Part shown: positions 25,137 to 33,109 of the stretch, piece after piece
Numbering within the stretch: position 1 is the first letter of the stretch
Layout: each line of letters begins with the position of its first letter
Position numbers and translations under genes: made by a program
Notes under the pieces: generated by a model
The model's input: the letters and a program-made list of their open reading frames with translations, nothing else
What the model was told of the DNA's origin: nothing
The model's database searches: none
NCBI GenBank assembly: GCA_016195915.1
Contig: JACPYS010000043.1
Coordinates: 1 to 64,000, forward strand
DNA: 64,000 nt
DNA from: Betaproteobacteria bacterium
Lineage (GTDB): Bacteria; Pseudomonadota; Gammaproteobacteria; Burkholderiales; SG8-39
Direction: 5' to 3'

Positions 25137-27077
25137 GTGGACGCCGCAACCGCATTCATTCAACTCGATCTGCTCGAGGTCGTCTACCTGCTGGTAGTCG
25201 GCTTCATCGGCGGCCTTGTGAGCGGCTTCATCGGCTCGGGCGGTGCCTTCGTGCTGACGCCCGCCATGATGAGCATGGACGTGCCGGCCATCGTCGCCGT
25301 CGCGTCCAACATGTGTCACAAGTTCCCGAAAGCACTGGTGGGCGCGATCAAGCGTGCGCGCTACGGTCACGTCGACGTCAAGCTTGGAATCGTGATCGGC
25401 GTGTCTGCCGAAGCAGGTGTGCTCTACGGAGCGCACTTGCAGGAGAGCATCAAGCGCGCATTCGGCGACGCCGGATCCAACCTCTACGTGAGCCTGGCAT
25501 TTGTCGTCGTGCTCGCGGTCGTCGGAGGCTACGTGCTGTGGGATGCGATCGGGGCGCACCGGGGTGCGGCTTCCCAGTCGGAAGAAAAAGTGAGCCGGCT
25601 CGCGCGATGCGTTCAGGCCGTCAATATTCCGTACACCATGATGTACTTCCGGAGTCTCGACGCGCGGGTTTCGGTGCTGTTCACGATGCCGCTCGGATTC
25701 GCGACCGGCATGCTCGCGTCGACGATTGCGGTCGGGGGATTCATCGGCGTCCCGGGCATGCACTATCTCCTCGGCGCCCCCAGCCTCATGGCCTCGGCCA
25801 CCGAACTGGTCGTCGCGTTCGTGATGGGGCTCGGCGGTACGATCAAGTATGGCTGGAGCGGCCTGGTCGACGTCCGGCTGGCGATGATCATCCTCGCGGG
25901 CTCGCTATTTGGCATCCAGCTCGGCGCCATCGGCACGACCTACGTCAGGCCGCACATGATCAAGGTGGTGATGGGGACCATCATGGTGCTCGTGCTCGTG
26001 AGTCGCGCGCTGGTCATCCCGGTATATCTTTCCGACCTGGGACTGATCGGCACGCTCGGCGGTGGCACGGCAAGAACCCTGAAGGGCGTGAGCTTCGGCA
26101 TCATGCTGTTCGCCCTCGCCACCGGGGCATTCATCATTCTCGCCGCGCTCCAGCGAGGTATGCGCGCCCAGCGTCGCGCGGAGCAGGCCGAGTCCGGCGC
26201 AGTCGAACCCGCTTCCGTTGCCGGAAAAGCCGTTCCGCAACTCTCTCCGCTCGGACGCTTCGAACGCGTCCTCCTTGCGAGCGACGGCTCGGAATTCAGC
26301 GCGGGTGCGCAGCGAGAAGCGCTGCGCCTTGCCAAACGTTGCAACGCACGAATACGTGCCGTCACGTTCGTGGCAAGTGATCTCGAGCAGGAAGCCATGG
26401 GCGAGCAGGTTCTCAAACAGGAACTGAATACCGCGCGCGCGCACCTCGACCGGATTGCGGCGCAGGCCGCCGCCGCCGGCGTCGAGTGCGAGACCGAGGT
26501 CATCCAGGGCAGCAGCGTTCACGAACAGATCCTGGAGGAATGCGAGCGCTTCCGGGCGGATCTCGTGATCGTCGGGCGCCGCGGCCGCGGGGCGCTTGCG
26601 CGCATCATGGTGGGTGACACAACGCTCAAGCTTGTCGGAAGCGCGCATTGCAGCGTGCTCGTCGTGCCGCGGACCGCGGAAGTGCACGGCCGGCGGTTCG
26701 TGGTGGCGTCGGACGGTTCGCGCTTCGGTGACGCGGCGGCAGTTGCAGCGGGCAGTATTGCAAAGCGTTTCGACACGCAGGTGACGGTAGTCTCCGTGGC
26801 GGTGCCTTCTCACCCCGAAGCACGGCGCAAGGAAGCACACGGGATCGTCGATCGAATCGTCGGTTTGTTGCGCTCGGACGGCGTCGGCGCCGAGGGTGAA
26901 GTCCCCGTAGGGCTGACGGCTGACATGATCCTGGCAACGGCCGCCAGAGCGAGCGCAGACCTGATTATCATGGGCAGCCGCGGACGCAACCGGATCGAGC
27001 GGCTTCTCCTGGGGAGCAATTTGGAGCGCGTCCTGAACCGCTGCCAATGCGCCGCGCTGGTCGTAAAGACAGCCTGA
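25137..27077 (+). CDS. TauE/SafE permease fused to two UspA domains
   Basis: This is a 646-aa fusion. Residues 10-345 form a TauE/SafE-type anion exporter (two repeats, each opening with a Gly-rich helix such as VGFIGGLVSGFIGSGGAFVL). Residues about 374-515 are a UspA domain with ATP-loop GRRGRGALARIMVGDTTLKL. Residues about 522-646 are a second UspA domain with GSRGRNRIERLLLGSNLERV. Both loops fit the ATP-binding G-x2-G-x9-G pattern, so the carrier may be gated by ATP or stress state. Start is GTG at 25137, with no ATG before residue 49. Likely substrates are sulfite or organosulfonates, fitting the sulfide oxidation genes in the window. Confidence 0.88.
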   Translation: MDAATAFIQLDLLEVVYLLVVGFIGGLVSGFIGSGGAFVLTPAMMSMDVPAIVAVASNMCHKFPKALVGAIKRARYGHVDVKLGIVIGVSAEAGVLYGAHLQESIKRAFGDAGSNLYVSLAFVVVLAVVGGYVLWDAIGAHRGAASQSEEKVSRLARCVQAVNIPYTMMYFRSLDARVSVLFTMPLGFATGMLASTIAVGGFIGVPGMHYLLGAPSLMASATELVVAFVMGLGGTIKYGWSGLVDVRLAMIILAGSLFGIQLGAIGTTYVRPHMIKVVMGTIMVLVLVSRALVIPVYLSDLGLIGTLGGGTARTLKGVSFGIMLFALATGAFIILAALQRGMRAQRRAEQAESGAVEPASVAGKAVPQLSPLGRFERVLLASDGSEFSAGAQREALRLAKRCNARIRAVTFVASDLEQEAMGEQVLKQELNTARAHLDRIAAQAAAAGVECETEVIQGSSVHEQILEECERFRADLVIVGRRGRGALARIMVGDTTLKLVGSAHCSVLVVPRTAEVHGRRFVVASDGSRFGDAAAVAAGSIAKRFDTQVTVVSVAVPSHPEARRKEAHGIVDRIVGLLRSDGVGAEGEVPVGLTADMILATAARASADLIIMGSRGRNRIERLLLGSNLERVLNRCQCAALVVKTA

Positions 27078-27173
27078 CGGAACGCGATCCCGACCGATGG
27101 TTCTTAGAGCTGAACTGCACCACCATCCGCCTACTTCCCGCTGCTCCCAAAGCAGTCGGCGCAGGATATGCTA

Positions 27174-27186
27174 GACTAATTTAGTC
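27174..27186. promoter_or_regulatory. Inverted repeat GACTAA-T-TTAGTC upstream of the PuuD-like gene
   Basis: A perfect 6-1-6 inverted repeat lies 33-45 bp before the start codon at 27219, directly after a TATGCT sequence (27168-27173) that could be a -10 box. An operator covering the transcription start is plausible. No regulator gene is adjacent. Confidence 0.4.
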
Positions 27187-27218
27187 GGGTATCGCTTCAA
27201 TTACTTGAGGAGAAACTA

Positions 27219-27812
27219 ATGGGCGCAATCTTCCAGTCTCTTGGACGTACCGTAACGGCAGGCGTGGTCCTGCTGATCCTGATCATTCTGCTGGTGGGTA
27301 TGACTACCGGTTCGATGATCCAGATGAACCACGCGTGGACCGCGTTCTTCATGCGCTGGCTGCACGTCCTTTCCGGCGTGATGTGGATCGGATTGCTTTG
27401 GTACTTCAACTTCGTGCAGATCCCTTCGATGCCGAAGATCCCGGATGAGCAGAAACCGGCGATCGGCAAGGTCATCGCGCCGGAGGCGCTGTTCTGGTTC
27501 CGCTGGGCGGCACTCGCCACCGTGGTGACCGGACTGCTGCTGGCCTGGATGAACGGCTACATCGGTGGTGCGCTGATGATCTCCAAGCCGTTTATCGCAA
27601 TCGGCATCGGCATGTGGCTGGCGCTGGTAATGGCATTCAACGTGTGGTTCATCATCTGGCCGAACCAGAAGAAGGCCCTCGGCATCGTGCAGGTCGAAGC
27701 GGCGGAAAAGGCAGCGGCCGCGCGCCTGGCGATGCTCACCTCACGCGCGAATACGATGCTCTCGATTCCGATGCTCTTTTGCATGGTAGCGCAGCAGAAC
27801 GGTGGCCTCTGA
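27219..27812 (+). CDS. PuuD-like urate hydroxylase N-terminal domain membrane protein
   Basis: The protein has 197 aa with about four helices and resembles the membrane domain of bacterial urate oxidase PuuD (urate_ox_N family). The motif FFMRWLHVLSGVMWIGLLWYFNFVQIP carries a His likely to bind heme. The C-terminal cytochrome c domain found in true PuuD is absent (no CxxCH), so the substrate and function are uncertain. A good ribosome site (GAGGAG) precedes the ATG, and a palindrome sits just upstream. The stop overlaps the TonB receptor start by 11 nt. Confidence 0.75.
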   Translation: MGAIFQSLGRTVTAGVVLLILIILLVGMTTGSMIQMNHAWTAFFMRWLHVLSGVMWIGLLWYFNFVQIPSMPKIPDEQKPAIGKVIAPEALFWFRWAALATVVTGLLLAWMNGYIGGALMISKPFIAIGIGMWLALVMAFNVWFIIWPNQKKALGIVQVEAAEKAAAARLAMLTSRANTMLSIPMLFCMVAQQNGGL

Positions 27813-29889
27813 GGAGTCGCGGTACTCCCGGAAACGCGGCTTCGGCCGCGTTTTATTTTGTGCCGCACTGATCTCCACTCTCACGGCGCATCCCGCTCTG
27901 TGTGCCGGCCTCCCGGGACGGGACGTGATCGTCGTGACACCGGGTCAGGAAGGTCTCAGCAGCGACGCCGACGCTGCGAGCCAGGGAACCATAGACGACG
28001 AGCAACTCGAGCACCGGCCGCTGTCGCGACCGGCCGAAGTGCTCGAAGCGATCCCTGGCGTGATCGTCACGCAGCACAGCGGCAGCGGCAAAGCCAACCA
28101 GTACTTCCTGCGCGGATTCAATCTCGACCACGGTACCGACTTCGCGGTGCATGTAGACGGCATGCCCGTGAACCTGCCCAGTCACGGCCATGGCCAAGGC
28201 TACGCCGACTTGAACTTTCTCATCCCGGAACTGGTCGAGCATATCCACTACCGCAAGGGGCCCTACTACGCCGACGAAGGCGACTTCTCGGCCGCCGGCG
28301 CGGCACATGTTCACTACAAGCGCGCGCTGGACGGAAACACTGCCGATTTTTCGCTCGGCAGCTTTGGATACAAGCGCGGGCTGTTTCTGGGCGAGACCGG
28401 GCTCGGCACCGGCACACTGCTTGGCGCCTTCGAGAGCGTCGGCGACAACGGGCCCTGGAACAACCCGGAGCACCTCAAGAAGCTCAATGCGGTGTTGCGT
28501 TACGTCTCGGGCAACGAGAAGAACGGTATTACGTTGAGTGCGATGGCGTACAGTAATCGCTGGAATTCGACTGATCAGGTGCCGCAGCGCGCGCTCGATT
28601 CCGGCTTGATCGGCCGTTTCGCCGCGCTCGACCCCACCGACGGCGGAAAGAGTTCGCGCGCCAGCCTATCGGGGCTGTGGGCGCGAACAGATTCCGCCGG
28701 TGCCACCCGTGCCAGCGCCTACGTCATCCGTTCGACGCTCAGCCTTTACTCGAATTTCACCTACTTTCTCAACGATCCGGTGAACGGCGACCAGTTCCAG
28801 CAGGTGGATCGCCGCATCGTGAGCGGTGGCGAACTGTCTCGCACGTGGAAGCAGGGACTCAACGGCCGCGAGATCGAGCATGTGGCGGGTGTGCGGCTGC
28901 GCAACGACCACATCGGCCAAGTCGGCCTGTTCAGCACCGTCGCGCGCACGCGCATCGGCACGGTACGCGACGACGTCGTGGACCAGTCGAGCGCCGGCCT
29001 GTATTACCTCAACACGATTTCCTGGGCTGAAAAACTGCGCACCCAGATCGGGTTGCGTCGCGAGTTCCACAATTTTCGCGTCGCCAGCGGCAACCCGCTC
29101 AACTCCGGGCGGGCGCGCGACTCGCTTCTCAACCCGAAGCTTGGCCTGGTACTTGGGCCTTGGTCGGAGCTCGAACTGTTCGCCAACTATGGCCACGGCT
29201 TCCACAGCAACGATGCGCGCGGTGCAACCATTACCGTCGATCCGGCTACCGGAAACCAGGCGGATCGGGTGACACCGCTGGTGCGCGCCAAGGGCGGCGA
29301 GCTGGGTCTGCGCGCGGCGCTTTTCAGGGGCTTTCAGACCTCGCTCGCGCTGTGGCGACTGGACGTCGCGTCCGAACTGCTGTTTGCCGGAGATGCCGGA
29401 ACCACCGAAGCGAGCCGCCCAAGCACGCGGCGCGGCATCGAGTGGGCAAGTTACTACAAGCCGCTGCCGCTGGTGACCGCGGACTTCGACCTGACGCACT
29501 CGAAGGCGCGCTTCAGGGACGACGATCCGGTGGGCAAATACATTCCGGGTGCGACCAATCGCACGGCCTCGGGCGGGATCACCTTCGGCGGCGATCGAGG
29601 CTGGACCGGCGGCCTGCGGCTGCGTTATTTCGGGCCGCGCGCGCTGATCGAGGACAATTCGCAGCGCTCGCAGTCCTCGAGGCTGGTCAACGCGAAACTC
29701 GGTTACGCGATCAGCAAGAAGCTTCGATTGCAGGCCGAGGTACTCAATTTGATGAACCGCAAGGTGAACGACATCGAATACTTCTATCAATCTCGCCTGA
29801 ATGGCGAGCCGGCCGCGGGCGTTGGCGACCACCACAGCCACCCGGCGGAACCGCGCACGCTGCGCGTCTCGCTGCAACTGCATTTCTGA
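27802..29889 (+). CDS. TonB-dependent outer membrane receptor
   Basis: This 695-aa receptor would import a large or scarce ligand across the outer membrane. A signal peptide (RKRGFGRVLFCAALISTLTA) is followed by a possible TonB box (DVIVVT) near residue 41. The plug domain has ANQYFLRGFNLDHGTDFAVH and GHGQGYADLNFLIPELVEHI. The beta-barrel ends with LRVSLQLHF, the expected C-terminal Phe. His residues are clustered in the plug (SHGHGQGY, EHIHY) and near the C-terminus (GDHHSHP), hinting at a metal ligand. The GTG start at 27802 is the only in-frame candidate; its signal-peptide codons contain a terminator hairpin. Confidence 0.88.
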   Translation: MASEESRYSRKRGFGRVLFCAALISTLTAHPALCAGLPGRDVIVVTPGQEGLSSDADAASQGTIDDEQLEHRPLSRPAEVLEAIPGVIVTQHSGSGKANQYFLRGFNLDHGTDFAVHVDGMPVNLPSHGHGQGYADLNFLIPELVEHIHYRKGPYYADEGDFSAAGAAHVHYKRALDGNTADFSLGSFGYKRGLFLGETGLGTGTLLGAFESVGDNGPWNNPEHLKKLNAVLRYVSGNEKNGITLSAMAYSNRWNSTDQVPQRALDSGLIGRFAALDPTDGGKSSRASLSGLWARTDSAGATRASAYVIRSTLSLYSNFTYFLNDPVNGDQFQQVDRRIVSGGELSRTWKQGLNGREIEHVAGVRLRNDHIGQVGLFSTVARTRIGTVRDDVVDQSSAGLYYLNTISWAEKLRTQIGLRREFHNFRVASGNPLNSGRARDSLLNPKLGLVLGPWSELELFANYGHGFHSNDARGATITVDPATGNQADRVTPLVRAKGGELGLRAALFRGFQTSLALWRLDVASELLFAGDAGTTEASRPSTRRGIEWASYYKPLPLVTADFDLTHSKARFRDDDPVGKYIPGATNRTASGGITFGGDRGWTGGLRLRYFGPRALIEDNSQRSQSSRLVNAKLGYAISKKLRLQAEVLNLMNRKVNDIEYFYQSRLNGEPAAGVGDHHSHPAEPRTLRVSLQLHF
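27832..27859 (+). terminator. UUCG-loop terminator inside TonB receptor signal-peptide codons
   Basis: A 9-bp stem AAACGCGGC / GCCGCGTTT closed by a TTCG tetraloop is followed by TATTTT. It lies 20 nt after the PuuD-like stop but inside the first 20 codons of the receptor. It would end PuuD-like transcripts unless ribosomes are translating into the receptor, giving a simple attenuator. Confidence 0.65.
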
Positions 29890-29924
29890 CGGACCAATCG
29901 GCCGGGTTCACAATCCGGTCTGAG

Positions 29925-30974
29925 ATGCCTGAAAAGCTTCGCCCGATCGCGTTCGCGCTGCTGGCAGCAGCGCTGTTTGGCATGAGCACGCCGGCGGCCA
30001 AGTCGCTGGTTGGCGCCGTCGACCCGCTGGTCCTCGCGGGGCTGCTGTACGCGGGAAGCGGGGCGGGTCTCACGGTCTGGCTCGCCGCGCGTCGGCTGTC
30101 GGGCACCGGGGAACCGCTCGGGCTGCACGGGACGGACTTTGCATGGCTGGGCGGCGCGGTGGTTTCCGGCGGCATATTGGGACCGGTGATGCTGATGCTC
30201 GGGCTGAAAGGCGCCAGCGCCGCCAGTGCGTCGCTGCTGCTCAACCTTGAAAGCGTGCTCACGGCACTGATCGCATGGTTCGCGTTCCGCGAGAACTTCG
30301 ATCGGCGCATCGCCTTGGGCATGGCACTGATCGTCGCCGGCGGCGTGCTGCTCTCGCTCGAGCCCGGCGGACTCGGCGTGCAGCCCGGTGCGCTGCTGAT
30401 TGCGGGCGCGTGCCTCGCCTGGGCCGTGGACAACAACCTCACACGTCGCATTTCGTCGGGCAATGCGACCGCGATCGCAGCCATCAAGGGTGGTGTCGCG
30501 GGAGCATTCAATCTTTCCCTTGCCGCGATAGCGGGCACCCCTTGGCCCGCACCGGACGCGGCGCTCGTATCTGCGGTGGTCGGGCTGGCAGGCTACGGGG
30601 CGAGCCTGGTGCTGTTCGTCCTCGCTCTGCGCGGCCTGGGTGCGGCCCGTACCGGCGCATATTTCTCTACGGCACCGTTTTTCGGGGTACTGGTCTCGTT
30701 AATCGTGCTCGGCGAGGCGCCGCCGGTGCTTTTCTGGGCGGCGGCAGCATTGATGGCGGCAGGGGTCTGGCTGCACGTAAGCGAACGCCATGAGCACGCT
30801 CACACGCACGAACCGCTGGTACACGTACACGCGCATTGCCATGACGTGCATCACCAGCACGCGCATGAGTTCGAGTGGGACGGACGCGAGCCGCACCTGC
30901 ACTCCCACCGGCACGCCCCCCTGACCCACGACCACCCGCATTTCCCAGACATTCACCACCACCACCGGCATTGA
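29925..30974 (+). CDS. EamA/DMT-family carrier with histidine-rich tail
   Basis: The 349-aa protein has ten predicted helices of an EamA transporter (two repeats, the first opening with RPIAFALLAAALFGMSTPAA). From about residue 285 the chain turns into a tail of about 65 residues with some 25 His, including HEHAHTHEP, HVHAHCHDVHHQHAHEF and a final HHHHRH. Such tails bind Zn, Ni or Co. In the usual EamA topology the tail is cytoplasmic, so it could buffer or sense metal. The start ATG is 36 nt after the TonB receptor stop, suggesting one operon. Metal transport is inferred. Confidence 0.85.
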   Translation: MPEKLRPIAFALLAAALFGMSTPAAKSLVGAVDPLVLAGLLYAGSGAGLTVWLAARRLSGTGEPLGLHGTDFAWLGGAVVSGGILGPVMLMLGLKGASAASASLLLNLESVLTALIAWFAFRENFDRRIALGMALIVAGGVLLSLEPGGLGVQPGALLIAGACLAWAVDNNLTRRISSGNATAIAAIKGGVAGAFNLSLAAIAGTPWPAPDAALVSAVVGLAGYGASLVLFVLALRGLGAARTGAYFSTAPFFGVLVSLIVLGEAPPVLFWAAAALMAAGVWLHVSERHEHAHTHEPLVHVHAHCHDVHHQHAHEFEWDGREPHLHSHRHAPLTHDHPHFPDIHHHHRH

Positions 30975-30986
30975 CGCCGGTCCGGG

Positions 30987-31439
30987 CTACTCGCCTCCGG
31001 ATACCCCGGGAATGCCCCGGATACGGATTCCGGGCTTGACACCCTTGTCGCGGAACCAACCCTGCGTCATCTCCAGCGCGTAACGCACCGGCCGTGCCGA
31101 GCAGTGAGTCTCCTCGCTATGCGGCTGCATGTCGGCAATGTTGATGATCGCGCCGTGCGCGTCGATGAACGCGACCGAAAGCGGGATCAAGGTGTTCTTC
31201 ATCCACATGCATTGCCGGTCGTCGGCATCGAAAAGAAACAACATGCCATGGTTCGGCGCGAGCGACCTGCGCTGCATCAGGCCCTGCATACGGGAGCCGA
31301 AACTGTCGGCCACCTCGGCCTGGACGACCTGCATCCCCGCGGTGAGCCTGACCAGGGGAAGCTGCGGCTGCTGCGCGTGCGCCGGGGCACCTTGCTGTAA
31401 CGCGGTCAGCAGCGCGTAGAGAATCGAGCGAAACCTCAT
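30987..31439 (-). CDS. DUF192 family secreted protein
   Basis: The protein has about 150 aa with an N-terminal signal peptide (SILYALLTALQQGAPAHAQ) and the DUF192 core: DSFGSRMQGLMQRRSLAPNHG, then MLFLFDADDRQCMWMKNTLIPLSVAFID. The core matches the family well; its function is unknown. Upstream ATG codons at 31448 and 31457 are alternative starts. It is convergent with the His-tailed carrier and sits after the terminator of the Lys/Met-rich peptide gene. Confidence 0.85.
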   Translation of the reverse strand: MRFRSILYALLTALQQGAPAHAQQPQLPLVRLTAGMQVVQAEVADSFGSRMQGLMQRRSLAPNHGMLFLFDADDRQCMWMKNTLIPLSVAFIDAHGAIINIADMQPHSEETHCSARPVRYALEMTQGWFRDKGVKPGIRIRGIPGVSGGE

Positions 31440-31454
31440 GGCGTCCATCCCGAA

Positions 31455-31486
31455 CAAAAAAGGCAGGGTCGCACCCTGCCTTTTTT
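31455..31486. terminator. Bidirectional terminator after the Lys/Met-rich peptide gene
   Basis: An inverted repeat AGGCAGGGT / ACCCTGCCT with a 3-nt loop is flanked by six A and six T, so it would work in either direction. On the minus strand it follows the small peptide gene by 16 nt and separates it from the DUF192 gene. Confidence 0.85.
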
Positions 31487-31502
31487 GATCGAAGAAAATC
31501 GC

Positions 31503-31721
31503 TTACTTCTTGGCGGGTTCTTTCTTCTCTTCTTTCATTTCCTTCTTGGCGGCGGCCTTCTTGGATTCGGCCTTTTTCTTATCCATCTTCTTGTCGTCCT
31601 TCATCTCCATCTTCTTCTCGTCCTTGGCACCCTTTTCGGCCGCCATGTGCTTCGCGGCGATGGCATTGACGCTCACAGCCGCGAACATCGCAGCGATCAG
31701 GATTGACAGCAGTTTGGTCAT
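31503..31721 (-). CDS. Secreted lysine/methionine-rich small protein
   Basis: The product is 72 aa. A signal peptide (MTKLLSILIAAMFAAVSVNA) is cleaved near AIAAKH. The mature 50 residues are almost only Lys, Glu, Asp, Ala and Met, with repeated KKM, KDDKKMDKKK and MKEEKKE units. No Cys or aromatic residues are present, and the region is likely unfolded or helical. A clear ribosome site (TAGGAG) and a strong terminator show it is a real, separately expressed gene. No family recognised. A role in metal or polyanion binding, or in envelope stress, is speculation. Confidence 0.8.
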   Translation of the reverse strand: MTKLLSILIAAMFAAVSVNAIAAKHMAAEKGAKDEKKMEMKDDKKMDKKKAESKKAAAKKEMKEEKKEPAKK

Positions 31722-31900
31722 CTTGAATCTCCTAGGTGATTACTATTTTTGGCTTACGCAAAGAGCGCGCCGCGGCAAATAACGCGCGCGGCGGGCGGTC
31801 GGTTGACCCGAGTTTCCCCTTCCTGGCGTGCCTCCCCGTGGGTCCACCCCACCGGCGGATTCTAAGACAACTCCATGCGGCGCCACAAATGCGTGGTAAT

Positions 31901-33109
31901 ATGTTGTTTTATATGAAATTATTATTATTTCTCAGAGTGACTGCCACGATTGCCCCCTATTTCCTGGGTGCCGTCGGTCCGGCGTGGTCAGCCCCTCACG
32001 TCCCTGCGAGCGACGCCATCGTAATCGAACGGTTGCCCTACCGCGCTGCCGACCCGGTCCAGCGCGAATTGCGCGAATTGCGCTCTGCCCTGGCAGGGAA
32101 TCCACGCGACCCGGAACGAGCGATTGCACTTGCACGACGCTATTTCGACCTTGCGCTGACCGAAGGCGATCCGCGCTACATCGGCTACGGGGAAGCCGCC
32201 CTGGGTCCGTTTTCCGGCACTGATGGATTGCCTGCCGAATTGCTTGTCGTTCGCGCGCAACTCCTGCAATACCGGCATGAGTTCACCCGCGCGATCGCGT
32301 TGCTCGAACGCGCGCTGGCGGCGCAACCCGACGATCCCGAGGCCTTGGCCTGGAGCGCAGCGATTCGCATGGTGCAGGCAGACTACGCCGGCGCGCAGCG
32401 GGACTGCGAACGCCTTGCCAGGGTGGCGAGCGAATTGCTGGGCACCGGCTGCCGTGCACATGTCGCTGCCGCGACCGGTAAGTTGCGGGCCTCCTATGAG
32501 CGGCTGAGTGCTGCGAGCGCACGGCACCCCGGGGTACGGCGGACGCTCAGGCTGTGGGTCTACACCCTGCTCGCCGACATGGCCCAGCGACTTGGCGACG
32601 CGGGCGCCGCGGAATCGCATTACCGTTCAGCGATTGCCCTGGGAGCAACCGATCAGTATCTGCTCGCGGCCTACGCCGAATTCCTCCTTGACGAACGCAG
32701 GCCGGCCGAAGTGGACGCATTGCTGCGCGACTGGGACCGCTCGGATGTCCTCCTGCTGCTTCGCGCGCGCGCTGCCCGCGCGCTGGGGAGTTCCGAGCGA
32801 TCCGCACTGGCCAAGACGCTGCAGGCACGCTACGCGGCGGCAACGCTACGCGGTGAACGACTGCACGCGCAGGACGAGGCGCGTTTTCGTCTGGAATTTC
32901 TGGCAGACGCCAAGGGCGCGCTCGAACTCGCAGTGCAGAACTGGTCTGAGCAGCATGAGGCTGCGGACGCACGCATCCTGATGGAGGCAGCCATTGCGGC
33001 AAACGAACCGCGCGCTGCCGAACCAGCCCTCGAATGGCTGCGTTCAAACCGTTTCGAGGACGTCCGGCTGTCGCGGCTCGCGGCAACGCTGCTGGGGCTC
33101 GTGCGGTGA
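31901..33109 (+). CDS. Exported TPR-repeat protein upstream of HupE-like gene
   Basis: The protein has about 402 aa. A hydrophobic start (MLFYMKLLLFLRVTATIAPYFLG) acts as signal peptide. The rest is helical with TPR-like pairs, for example RAIALLERALAAQPDDPEALAWSAA and YRSAIALGATDQYLLAAYAEFLLD. Its stop overlaps the GTG of the HupE-like gene by 4 nt (GTGA), so the two are translated together. The start region is unusually AT-rich for this window. The ATG at 31913 is an alternative start. Likely a periplasmic scaffold for the adjacent membrane protein; not otherwise identified. Confidence 0.8.
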   Translation: MLFYMKLLLFLRVTATIAPYFLGAVGPAWSAPHVPASDAIVIERLPYRAADPVQRELRELRSALAGNPRDPERAIALARRYFDLALTEGDPRYIGYGEAALGPFSGTDGLPAELLVVRAQLLQYRHEFTRAIALLERALAAQPDDPEALAWSAAIRMVQADYAGAQRDCERLARVASELLGTGCRAHVAAATGKLRASYERLSAASARHPGVRRTLRLWVYTLLADMAQRLGDAGAAESHYRSAIALGATDQYLLAAYAEFLLDERRPAEVDALLRDWDRSDVLLLLRARAARALGSSERSALAKTLQARYAAATLRGERLHAQDEARFRLEFLADAKGALELAVQNWSEQHEAADARILMEAAIAANEPRAAEPALEWLRSNRFEDVRLSRLAATLLGLVR

